From Tubiluchus corallicola (Eukaryota > Priapulida > Priapulimorpha > Priapulimorphida > Tubiluchidae): a DNA stretch of 64,000 bases. The stretch lies in NCBI GenBank assembly GCA_030141605.1, contig JAQGDQ010000120.1:310001-374000 (forward strand). Direction: 5' to 3'. The notes under the pieces are model-generated. The model was not told the origin of the DNA, did not search any database, and saw nothing but the letters and a program-made list of their open reading frames with translations. Shown piece by piece: positions 44,953 to 57,000 of the stretch. The position numbers and the translations under genes are program-made. How positions within the stretch are numbered: the stretch's first letter is position 1; every line of letters starts with the position of its first letter.

Positions 44953-47594
44953 TTATCCTTTTCTCCAGTTCCGTTTTCGTCCATTCTTACTGCCCTTTTT
45001 AGAGAATTTCTTTGATATTTTATAGCCAGTAAAACTGCTCTTTTTGTTGTTACCCGCAATTCTTTTCCATCCTTGCTTACTGCCTTTCTTGGACGATTTC
45101 TTTGATGCCATTTTGGGACTCTTGGTGCTCTTTCCTTTATTCTTTTCTTTTCTTTTATTGCCTCTTGTATTTTTCCTTCGTCCTTTCTTACTACCTTTTT
45201 TGGAAGATTTCTTTGATGCTCTTCTATTACCCCAATGCAGCAATCTCTTTCTGTTGCCTTTGCGCGGAGAAGCTGAAACAATATCGCTTCCGGTAACAGG
45301 AGTCCGAGCGGGTGTTGGTTCTGTTCCTGCGCTTATGGGTGCAGCTACTGCAGCAGCCGGAGCAGCCTTAGTAGTAGCCACAGTCGTTATAGCTGTTGGG
45401 ATAGTTGTTGTAGTAGTTGGTACAATTGCTGTAGTAATTGTCTCAGCTGCTGTAGTCGTTGGTGCAGCTGTTGTAGTAGACAATGCAGGTGTTGTAGTAG
45501 TTGGTGCAGCCGTTGTTGTAGATGGTGCAGGTGTTGTAGTAATTGGTGCAGCCATTGTAGTAGATGGTACAGATGATGTAGTAGTTAGTGCAGCCATTGT
45601 AGTAGATGGTGCAGGTGTTGTAGTAGTTGGTACAGCCATTGTAGTAGATGGTGCAGGTGTTGCAGTAGATGCTGCAGTTGTAGTAGTTGGTACAGCCAAT
45701 GTAGTAGATGGTGAAGGTGTTGTAGTAGTTAGTGCAGCCGTTGTTGTAGATGGTGCAGGTGTTGTAGTAGTTGGTGCAGCCATTGTAGTAGATGGTGCAG
45801 ATGTTGCAGTAGATGCGGCAGTTGTAGTAGTTGGTACAGCCAATGTAGTAGATGGTGAAGGTGTTGTAGTAGTTGGTGCAGCTGTTATAATAGATGGTGA
45901 TGGGGTTGTTATAATTTGTGTAGCTGTTGTAATAAATGGTGCAGGTGTTGTACTAGTTGGTGCAGCCATTATAGTAGATGTTGTAGGTGTTGTAGCAGTT
46001 GGTGCAGCCATTGTAGTAGAAGGTGCAGGTGTTGTAGCAGTTGGTGCAGTCGTTGTAGTAGATGGTGAAGGTGTTGTAGTAGTTGGTGAAGGTGTTATAG
46101 TAGTTGGTGCAGCTGTACTTGTAACTGGCGCTGTCGTTGTAGTAGCTAGTGCAACCGTTGTGATTTTTGGCGTTATTTGGAGCGCCTGCAGCATTCCCTC
46201 AACGTTTCCAGGTCTCATTCTTATATAGTGCGGCTTAGTAAACGTTTGTCGCCTTTCACGAGGAACTTCTTGTAAGTTCTGGAACACAAGAACACATTTT
46301 TCTTAAAGCAAGTAAGGTTTCTGTTGGTAATGAAGTTGCCGAACGTGGAACGCAAACTGTCAGAGACACTCAGAGTTTAGGACTAATGAACAATGGACCT
46401 CGAAGCACCTATAAAAATGTTGTAGCGAAAGAGACTTAACCTATACAGGGTATATAATATACAGATTAATTTATATTTGAATACGATGTACAACCATCTC
46501 ACATTTTTTGAAACGATCTGAGCGATGAACCGTCATTAGCCAGAGACCTAATAAAGAAATGTGAGAGTAACCAAAACCAGATGAAACACACGTACGTGTT
46601 GTTAGAATAACATGGGAAGGAGGACACGTGCTTCAACATGTTTGTGTTTAAAAAACATTCTTTTAAAAAAGCAGTGTTTCTGTTAAAACATTTAGCTATA
46701 TTAAAAAATGTAAGCTATTTACTTCCATATACACGATGAAACGTGCGGCATAAATTTCCAATAGAAATAATATGGCTCGACCAAAGTCATTTTTTGATTT
46801 CTTTTAGTAGCGTTAAAATAAATTAAAAATTCTCTTAAATTAGATTGGATTAGGATTGGATTGGATTAAATTAGGTTCGGTTAGGATTGGTTTAGTTAGA
46901 TTAGATTAGATTGGATTGGAGATTAGATTAGATTGGATTGGATTGGATTGGATTGGATTGGATTGGGTTGGGTTGGATTGGATTGGATTGGATTGGATTA
47001 GATTAGATTAGATTAGATTAGATTAGATTAGATTAGATTAGATTAGATTAGATTAGATTAGATTAGATTAGATTAGATTAGATTAGATTAGATTAGATTA
47101 GATTAGATTAGATTAGATTAGATTAGATTAGATTAGATTAGATTAGATTAGATTAGATTAGATTAGATTAGATTAGATTAGATTAGATTAGATTAGATTA
47201 GATTAGATTAGATTAGATTAGATTAGATTAGATTAGATTAGATTAGATTAGATTAGATTAGATTAGATTAGATTAGATTAGACTAGACTAGACTAGACTA
47301 GACTAGACTAGACTAGACTAGACTAGACTAGACTAGACTAGACTAGACTAGACTAGACTAGACTAGACTAGACTAGACTAGACTAGACTAGACTAGACTA
47401 GACTAGTAAAGTGGCAAAATAATTGCAACCACTCCCATACTTTTGTTAGTACAGCCACCCCTTCACTAAAATTAATTTTTTCTCACCTTGGAAGCTTCCT
47501 GGACGATTTCATTTCTTTCCGTGACACAGCAACGCCAGGATGTTACAGAAAAACAGCATATCAATATTAAAAACTTTGCTTTGAATCCAATCAT
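44953..47594 (-). CDS. Secreted mucin-like protein with Lys/Ser/Gly repeat tail (2 exons, 477 aa)
   Basis: Exons: 47487-47594 and 44953-46278, in phase 0. Exon 1 encodes a signal peptide (MIGFKAKFLILICCFSVTSW) and has a good GTGAG donor. Exon 2 follows a TTGTGTTCCAG acceptor. A furin-type RERR site is at residues 43-46. About residues 76-335 are imperfect repeats of a 13-14-residue unit like STTMAAPTTTTPAP, a likely O-glycosylated mucin-type stretch. The last 110 residues are strongly basic, with three copies of SKKSSKKGSK-like blocks (SKKSSKKGSKKGRR, SKKSSKKGSKQGWK, SKKFSKKGSKNGRK). Secreted mucin and Lys/Ser-rich polycation segments occur in extracellular-matrix, adhesive and biomineral proteins such as silaffins; similarity here is compositional only. 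The opposite strand is also open over the repeats, but that is a shadow. Intron 1 holds the pentanucleotide arrays. Confidence 0.7.
46836..47405. repeat. Three adjoining pentanucleotide arrays (GGATT, AGATT, AGACT)
   Basis: Mixed GGATT/AGATT units from about 46836 pass into a pure GATTA array (about 46997-47280) and then switch abruptly to a pure GACTA array (47281-47405, 25 units). The arrays lie in intron 1 of the mucin-like gene. They differ from the common animal telomere repeat TTAGGG. Confidence 0.95.
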
Positions 47595-48864
47595 GCTTGA
47601 AAAAATATAAATTTCTCTATGAACACAAAATGTTATCAAAGAATTTAATCACACAACACGTGTGACTAAAGAGCTCTGCATGCGGTAACTACACTACACT
47701 GAAGTTTTACAAGCCATAATGCTTGATAAATATTAAATTTATCCGTGTTTAATATTCTTGACAAGCTGTTACATGTGACACATGCGTTTGCTCTCAGAAT
47801 CACGGTCGTCTCCTTTAGTGATTTGTATAGAAAATGTTGTATGGATAAAAGATTTGGTAAAGACTGGTAGGATAGCGTCTACTCACCAAATTACCAAAAT
47901 CATGCAAAAACAGCTTCCCTAATAGGCAGAAGATGTATACATAAATCCGTACATCGCTGAAACACCTTTGTTGCTTCCAAATCACTTTTATTAACATTAA
48001 AAATCGGTCCTGTCATGCATGGTAACTGTAGATCAAGTTCGACGCGAAATGCTGGTCGAGGCTGTCGATAAACTTAAAGTCGTGGATCAGAAGATGACGT
48101 CAATGCCGCTATCTTGAGTTCGATATTGAAAACAGAAAGATCCGACTCGTCAGTAAGTGCGGAATTCGTTCTGGTATGTTTCTGTAAAATTGCATGGCGG
48201 TGGGTTGCGAATTGGAGTTTTAGGCTTTTTTGGAAAACGACGCTGCCATCTTGTATTCAAAGTAGTAGATCTAAAATCTAACTCTGACAATGGATGCAGG
48301 ATTCATTCTGCTACATATATTCAAATTTCGTGACAATCCATTACAAATTTGCGGTGCCTTACGCTTTTTTAAAATATTGTTATCTTTCGTCAGATTGAAT
48401 TCAAGATTAAATTACAGCTTGAATTAAAAATTCAACTCTGTCATGCAATTCGGTACCCGTTCCAGTAGAGTATATTCCTACAAAGTTTCATAACGATCTG
48501 TTATGAATTGGCGGAGCCAATTTTTTCGAAAATAATATTGTCGTGTTGAATTCAAAACGGTGCTGTACTTTTGAATAAACTTGATTTTTTTTCAAGCTAA
48601 CCTGCTATGCGGCGTCATTTAATTCTGTGCGATGTTTTTTCTCAATACATCGATTGTCTCTTGATTGATTACGATGATCTAACGCGTGAGATCTCGTCAC
48701 CGAAAATTTCGCTTTCAATATACTCATTCAGGCACATATATTATTACTATAATAAGAAAATATGTAGAAGGAGTGTGGTTTCAACATTATAACAGAGTGA
48801 GTGCGGCTTGTTGAGCTAGGATATAAATAGTTTGCAATAAAGACAACAGAAAATAGTAAAAAAA
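47595..48864. other. Intergenic region between the mucin-like gene and the second SLC5 gene
   Basis: It would contain the promoter of the minus-strand mucin-like gene and the 3' end of the second SLC5 gene. Apart from the inverted copy of the tandem repeat listed separately, no feature can be named. Confidence 0.4.
48010..48570. repeat. Inverted-orientation block of the ~145-bp tandem repeat
   Basis: Words such as GCGGAATTCGTTCT, TTGGCGGAGCCAATT, GAAAATAATATTGTCG, CATCTTGTATTCAA and AGATCTAAAATCTAACTC are complements of the unit at 37330-38110. About three to four diverged units are present, in reverse orientation to the first block. Confidence 0.7.
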
Positions 48865-51800
48865 TTAGACTGAATTGTTTGATTTATTGTAATCAGTCTG
48901 CTTTTGTTCTGTAAAGTGTTCCTCTTTAATTTTGTGCGGTTTTTCGGAATCATCATATCCAAGATTGGTTTCCTCGACACTCGTTATGGTAAAATTCATC
49001 AGTTTGACCGGCTTCACTTTTTCCAGTGGGAGGTCAGTTTGATCCAGTGGTGTTAAACGCACTTCGTCAAGTTTCTGTTTCCTGTAGGCCCAGAAAATCA
49101 ACTTTGGATCCAAATCGCTCGTTTTAGTGTAACCTACGGAAAAAAATGAAAATTATGCAAATGAAATAAGTAAATGTTCCTTATTTGAAATAATCCTAAT
49201 TTAATCCTTAAATTATCAATAAATTTCAATAAATTATTATAATAATTCGTAAATATTATCAATAATATTTTCGGACTAATAAGCTTTTGAAATACTTGGT
49301 CTATACCGAAGCCGAAAATTCTCTTACTCACATACAGATGGCATAGAAGACATACCGAAGATTCATTGCTTTGAACTTTCAATTGAGCAGGCTAGTTTCG
49401 CAAAGCATTTCAGCGATATAATAAGCATGTAATTATGGAAAACGGTGTTAACCACTATTGCTGGCGTATCAACACGCAGTTTGAAAGAAACGGTAATAGT
49501 ACATTAAATGGATAACATAATTACCAATAGCCAGTATTGTTTAAGATTATCAATATTTCTTTCAGTATATGTTCTGTATTCTTGTTCATGATATGTACAT
49601 GTGTTTTTTGTATAATACGTATTTTTGTAATAAAAATCTAGATATCAAAAGGTCCGTAAAAGCATTTTTATCACTTTTTCAGATTTTTAAATTTCTGTTG
49701 TTTATTAGATCCGCTGTTTCTTAGATAAGATCCGCTGAACTTGGATAAGACGACTGATAAACTAATCGAAACGTACCAAAATAAAGTGCTGTGTAACCTA
49801 AATTATTATAACATCGTCAAGTCTGTCATTTTTAATTAGACTTCAGACATATTGACAAACTGCTAACTATTTGTTATTGTAATAACACCCACAGTTGATA
49901 GTGTGGCGCAACTTTAAATTGGTTACCAGACCAGGGTTTTGGTATAGGCTGGTAAAAGGTTTTAATTTCCTGGCAAATCCTAAAATGTGACGGATACTCT
50001 ATCCTAAAATGTGGCAGATTCTCTATTCTAAAATGTGGCGGTTAGGTCTACTCTATTCTAAAACGTGGCAGATACTTTATTCTAAAACGCTGCTGCTGCT
50101 AACTGACTGATCAATAGTGATTACAATCTATGCAATTATAATGATGCAATAACTTCTGATGATGACCTATATAATTTTTATTATCAAACGCCTACTGTGT
50201 GGCAAGCAGTTTGCAAGGATTACATAAAAGGCTTCAGTATAATCATGTACCTGTAAGGAAGCTAACAGGAACACCTACAAGTATCGTCACGATAACACCC
50301 ACAGCTGTATAATACATATAGGAGATCGAATAAAAGTACTTGACCATTCCAGACCTAAAACAAAGAAGTAAGCTCTTTATTATTAACACACGCACGTGAA
50401 AAGTGGTGTCTCTTTTCCGTCTTACAATATAAAAAGAGAACAGCAGCTTTTATTGCATCGTTTATAACCAGGTTAGTACAAGGGGTAGTGTGTACGATTA
50501 GGCATTTAGAATATTTCAGACGTGGTGATATAAAGTAAAAATTTATCATATTAAAACAGTTTTTAATCAATAAGCACGATTTCGGTATTTCTTTGCGACA
50601 CTTCTATGGATCACTATAGAGGAAATTCTTTTTCTGTCTTTTATTTATTTCCTTGTTCTTCTTAATTCTATTTCACATCGCCTCTGAACTAAATTCATTT
50701 TAACTAAAAATTCACAAAAACTTCTTAGAAAAATATAGTGCACACAAACAAAAATTTCACTTGAGCTCTTATTTACGGATCAGGTAATTCTGTTGTCGTC
50801 GTCGTCGCTACTGTTGTTAAAGTGAGATTGATATCATAGCAACCATCAGTTGACGTAGGTAGATAAGGAGGAACTATAAAATCGCTGTTAAGTGTAGCTC
50901 CTCCGCCAATCCATAAACTGATTACTAAGGCTACCGTGGGTCCAGCTAGTGCACCCTATAAAATAAAATGCATTACACACACGTCACCTCATGTTGTATC
51001 GCGTTGCAACCTTTCAAGTCGTGACATACTACCTTAAGGTACGTTTCGCTGTATAACCAGATGTCCACAATGTCTGTCCTTTCACGCTAAATACGACTTT
51101 TTACAAAAATCCATTATAACAAATTACAAGTACATGATCTGTACGAATAACAGATATATAGAAGTGTTAGTAAGCAGAATTACAATGAGTTAATCGTATT
51201 GTATTAACATATAAACACCAGCAGTTCAGTACTTTCTACATTTTGTTACTGCTAACACCAAGTTTCTAGTTTTGAAGTTTGTTCGTGTAAATATTTACCT
51301 TCCAGTTTGACCAAGGGAAAAATATTGCAAGAGTAAAAACTCCTAATAGAGGACCTCCCACTGTTCCATTCACTAGCATAGAGACCTACAGAATCAAAAT
51401 CATATTCGCATTGAGCTTATTTCATTTTTGTCTCTGTAGCTCAAAATGGGCAAGTCTTTAAGCCTTCCCATTTCGCTTTAGAAATTGCAATAATGCTGCA
51501 CCGAGCTGTCCATAGTCATTTAAGAGAATGTTCTTAGAACGTTAGAATTCAGGGTCAATTAAACCAACAAATTGAACGCTCAGCCTTTCTGTAGCACTAG
51601 AGAACTTCAACGTTTTTCATTTTTAATGTGCAGCATTCGGCTCATATGAGACAAATTATGTGATAAACAGTCATCTAACCGAAAGCTTTGATCGGTGGAC
51701 CGAACAATGATTAGTTCTTTATTCACTTGTTCATGTTTAAATAATTGCACAACATGCCTAAAATAAACAATGATAATGACCTGATTATCATTTATCATAG

Positions 51801-53963
51801 TTGATTTGACATCGATACACATGCAGACGGAACTGTGGATGCAAATATAAGCAAAGCCAAACATAAATAACGAAGGTAATTAACACACATGATGACGTAG
51901 ACAATATTACCTGCACAACACCCTCAGCGCCAGCTATCAAAAATGCCACAGCGACGCTGAGAATCCCATAGACTACTGCCAGCAGTTTCGTAATCTTGGT
52001 TTGTGTCTTCTCTTCCAAATACCCAAACTTTGGCTTCAGGGCGTCTTCCCACGTAACAGCCGAAAGAGAGTTTAGGCCAGAAGAAACAGTGCTCAAAGTA
52101 AAAAAATATGACAAGATGGTGAGAAAAATTTCAAGTTATCGCTTTTTAGTAAATTGTTCGATGGTTAGTGCCACAGTACTGCCTATTGATAATTTAAAGT
52201 TAGCAGACCTTTTGGTTACAAAGAATGTAGCATTCAATCACAATTATGAGTCTATATCTGTCTATCTGCCTGCCTGTCCATCTGGCTGATGTTAGTGACA
52301 GAAAGTCACTTAAATATGCAACGCATCACTGATTTCTATTACCATTTATTCGACTTAGTTCTTCCGTGTGGCATATTTGGTCTATTTTAAGCGACTGCAC
52401 TGCTGGCAGATACATAATAATACTTAAACCAAATTTGACGTAAAGAAATATTAAACACCTTAAAGGTCACAGGAAAAGCTTTTTGTGTCAAAGTTGTAAC
52501 GACAAATTACGGTGATTAACAACTAAAGAGCCCCAAACGTGAAACATTGTTAAACAGACATTGTTGCGAATACTACCGTTTACTGTTATTTACTTTTGCT
52601 TACCGCTTTGAAACCACGTTTAGTGTCTCAGTGGATTAATTTCACAACTGTAGTTGAGAACATTCATGTGTTAAGATGCATCTCACGTAGACAATTATTG
52701 AAGTCGGTTGCCTCACTATAATTGTCTAGACAACTTATTTAGTCCGCTTAGGCACGTCTACACTTAAATTTTATTAGTTCCCAAAATTACGCGTTCACTT
52801 TGTAGTTTTCAGCTTAGACGTTGTAGGCGATGCTCTATAAGACAGCTGGAATACGCATTGTATAATTAACAGCCTATTCTTTGCTTACGTTCATATTTCA
52901 AACCCACCATGTTTTTTTCTTGTTGCAAAAGATTTAATGACTTGGTGTCTTAGTCGGTCACTACATTGTTTACAATCATGGCTCCATAATTTTAACTGTG
53001 TTAACCTGATTCGCATATTTTCAGAGAACAGTTTAAGTAATATATCTGCACACAATTTCAAAAAGCTTCATAGAATAGGCTATTTGTGTTGAAACCCACT
53101 GATAAACAAAAATTACCTGAGTGTGCCACTGCACAGAGAAGCCAGAAAAACTCCAGGTACGCCAGGCCAACTGAGTACTTCCATTACAAAATATGGCAGG
53201 AGCTTCAAAGTGTTTAAAAGAATAAAGTCACATTATTCTAATATAAATGTTCATCAAACATCGGTTGTCGATTTTCAGTCTTTTAGAATTCATTTTTGAA
53301 AGAAGAAAAACTGTCGTACTTACGGAAATTTTTTGAAAAAAATTTCGTATATGCATCAAGATATTTTGACCAATGTCCTTAATTTTAAAAATTTAGATAG
53401 CAACAGAGTGCGTCATCTCCCTTGCCGCTTGGAGCACGTTTCACAAAATTATAGTAAAGCGTTTGGAAATTTGTTTTTATTTGAATTAAAGTAGAAAACG
53501 GTCGATCTTCATGTAAATTAAATTATAGAATATCCGATTTTAAATATTTTTGGTTAATTTTATTGTTTATCAATTATTAATCGTAAGTCGATTGGCTGTT
53601 TCTTTTACAACATAAACTCAGTTTATCATTCACTGTCGAAAGGCAAAAGAATTGCGAAAATCCCCGAAAATTAGTGGCAAAAGTTATTTACAAATAACAG
53701 CGTTCCTCAGCTACCTGCAGGAGCTGTATAGGGAGTTGACATTTCTCGTCGTCCTTTGGTGAATGTTGTATACGGTAACAGATTTTGTGGCATTTAGTAC
53801 ACAGTGATTGTCAGTATTTTTTCAAAAATAAATGGTCAATTACTGATCATTGACGGATTGGATTGTTTTACACTGACCATCGAAAGACGTTAATCTGTAA
53901 CCTAAAACAAAACTCTTGTTTGCGGCGGAGAGAGAGCGAAGACAGAGAAAGAGGGAGAGAGAA

Positions 53964-54021
<58 letters not shown>

Positions 54022-57000
54022 GAGAGATTCAATTAGAGAGACATGACGTAGTCTGCAGCGATCAATATGTTTGGGAAAATTTCTAAAATTTTGTGATGCA
54101 TACCCCCAACTTTTAGTAGGTGCATTCAGTGAGTTATTTCACAGAATGTGAAGTTCTTATATGAAGGTATATTCCTGCTCTGAAATACATATTCCGAAAA
54201 CTATTTTTGCTTTGTACTTATTTCTACATAGCTATTTTAACCTCTAGCTTTCCTCAGTACCCAAATTACCAAAGCATAAAACAATAATTATTTACAAGTT
54301 ACTCGTTCATAAACTGTATCCATGAATATTTAATATAGCGCTAGTATAAACTAATAGTTTTTGGCCAAAAAATCTTTTTATACCACATTTTTATTGTTTC
54401 TGTAAATAACTTATTGCTGTTCTAGATACTGGTATTTACTGGATACCGCAATATTTGTTCAGGAATAAATAAACAACAAAATACTACCGTGAATATGCGT
54501 TTAACACCTTCTCCTTTATGTAATGAACCGTTAGGTTAATTGTCGAAAGCATGATATCTGTTCTTGTATGTGTTTTGGGGGAGTTGTTATAGGAATATAA
54601 CTCCAATTATTCATAATTTGGAAAGCTGTTGCGTTTACAAAATATTTAATATCAAATTTGCCGAATCTGCCATAATCATTATCATTGCTAATCATTATTA
54701 TCATCATCATAATCTCTATCGTCATAGTCATCATCGTCAGTATCGTCATTATCATCATCATTAGCATCATCATAGATACGCCTGAAAAACATTTCTTGAT
54801 TACACAAGATATATGTTGAATTACCTGATCTTTTGCATCTACATAGCCCGCAGCTAGTGGATCACAGTCAATATAAAAAGCGTACATTGCGAGACCACAG
54901 AGGCCGCACAAGATGAGAACCGTCGGCAACCCAACTGCGTTGATATAAATAGCTCTGCAAATACATGAAATCATCTTTATAAGATTACTACTTGAGACAT
55001 CTACTTTACGTTCAATAAAAAAACACAGTCCACTTTACTTTTCAATGTAGTTTATGCCTTGACGTCAGACAAAAAATCTGATTGCGTCTTTTAAGGTTTG
55101 TTTTCTACGGGCTATTTAGCCAACTACTCATTCGAAAAGGTTATGTCTTCATTTCTGAAAAGATTGAATTTTTAAATGCGCATTTACCGCTGGGCATTTT
55201 TGAGAGTTGGCATACTGCAGTAACGTTGCACCAGGACCTGGTTGACTCCATAAAATGACAACCAATAGATGCAGTAACCAATAGACATATTCCAGAATGA
55301 TTGGTAAACCGTTGGATCAGGACTGAATCTGAAAGTAAAGAAGTTTGATCCAAATCACTGTAAGAAGATGACTTCACGCTAACTATTTTAACAATGTAGA
55401 GATTTTACGTGTGTGTCTAGGTGTTTTGTGTTTATTGGTTAACAATTATGTTTATTGCATGTAGTATAGTTATGAATATGTGTTGCAGGTCTAATTCTTT
55501 TTTTGTTCATCCGTTTAACTAAAACTCTTGTCTTCCTTTTACTTGATTCAGTAAAGTATTTAGTAGATACTGTGTTTGAAAATGTCTTTTAATGGTCTTT
55601 TTGTACATTTTAAGCTACAATTCAATAAGAAAAATCTGCTTTGACAATTGAGCCATCGGGATAATCATGTTAGCCATTCTTTAACCCTTTGTTGTTACAC
55701 ACATAAAGTTCTGATATGACGACACAGAATTCCTGGCAAAGCACCGCTAATGGCAAAAGAGTACTTTCACCAAATTAGAGTTGGCCATAAAACAAATCAA
55801 CGCCATTTCTTGAACTAGAATCGTGTAATATTCGAACGTCAGAGAAGACAAGCAAACATAGGCAGTAGCAGCAGCTTCACCTTTTGTAGTTTATATCGAT
55901 GTTGCGTATTTCTCGCCTTTTTATGTGTTCTCCAACTAATGCCAGAAAAGCGTCGTTTTTTACTAAAAATATAACACTAATGAATTTGACATTCGTGCAT
56001 ACACACGTGCAATCATACTCACCTGACATAACACACTCCTCTTCCCCTGATCACTGGCTCAGTTTATTTCAGTTTATCACAGGGAGCATTCGCAAACACA
56101 CAAATAATTATAAAACTACACTTACATACTCACATATTGGCAGCCACATAGGCGGGCCTAACCTAAAGATACTTAAGCATCGTTAAATTTCTTACAAACA
56201 AAATAGTTTCCAGGACTTTCAGAGTTTTATTTTTTTTATTTGTAGCATTTATGCATATATGACACCATCTGTTCACACATACTGTAAATCTCTTCATCTA
56301 GTACCATTTAAATAAGTTAATAAAATGAAACGTACTATGCTTACATAAATCCGCTCAAACGTCCTCCTTCCTTGCTGATTTGCCAAACTTTGCTAAATCC
56401 TCCGGCTTTTGATGCGCCCTGAAAAAGCTCAAACTACAGCAATTACATTATAATTTTCTTATAACTAAAAAAACTATATGTCATAAACCATGTTGTCATC
56501 CCTGTTTATAATGTTATCCGTAGACTATGTCCTAAACGAAATTATTATTATAAACCAAGAAATTGGGATCATATAAAAAATTAGTTGGTGATCACCCTGC
56601 ACGCGTTAATCGAAATAAATCAGCATGAGTTTTGTGTGAGCCTTCCTTTTACTAAAAGTCTTTTCTTGTTGAATTTTAGGTGGTTATTTATTGTAGGATA
56701 TATATAATGCTAAGGATGTTAGCTAGAAGCGGGAAAAGATGTATTTACTTGTTTTTTTGTTTTTTTGCTTTTTATTCAGTCATTCGTTTATTTCTTTGTA
56801 CGTGACTGCATGCGTTCATTCATTTGTTTGCCTTTGTCTTATGTATTTGTTTGTTTGTTTAAATTTTATTCGCTGCGTCAATCTATAGCGTTTATTACTT
56901 GGTTAAGTGGCTAAATTGTACATTCGCCCCATTCTTCATTCGTTCATCTGTTCATGTGTCCGTCCGGGCAGAAGTTCGTTCTTTCGTGAATAATAAAAGC

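Noticed and set aside
44931-45281. A 116-codon Lys-rich minus-strand frame.
   Set aside because: It overlaps the tail of the mucin-like gene in another frame and is a shadow of its Lys/Arg-rich codons.
45044-46228. A 394-codon open frame on the plus strand, rich in Val, Gly and Ala.
   Set aside because: It is the complement of the Thr/Pro/Ala repeat region of the minus-strand gene. The minus strand has a signal-peptide exon and matched splice sites; the plus strand has neither.
46836-47405. Idea that the TTAGATTAGA array is an interstitial telomere.
   Set aside because: The unit is five bases (GATTA) and not TTAGGG, and it grades into other pentanucleotides; ordinary simple-repeat expansion explains it.
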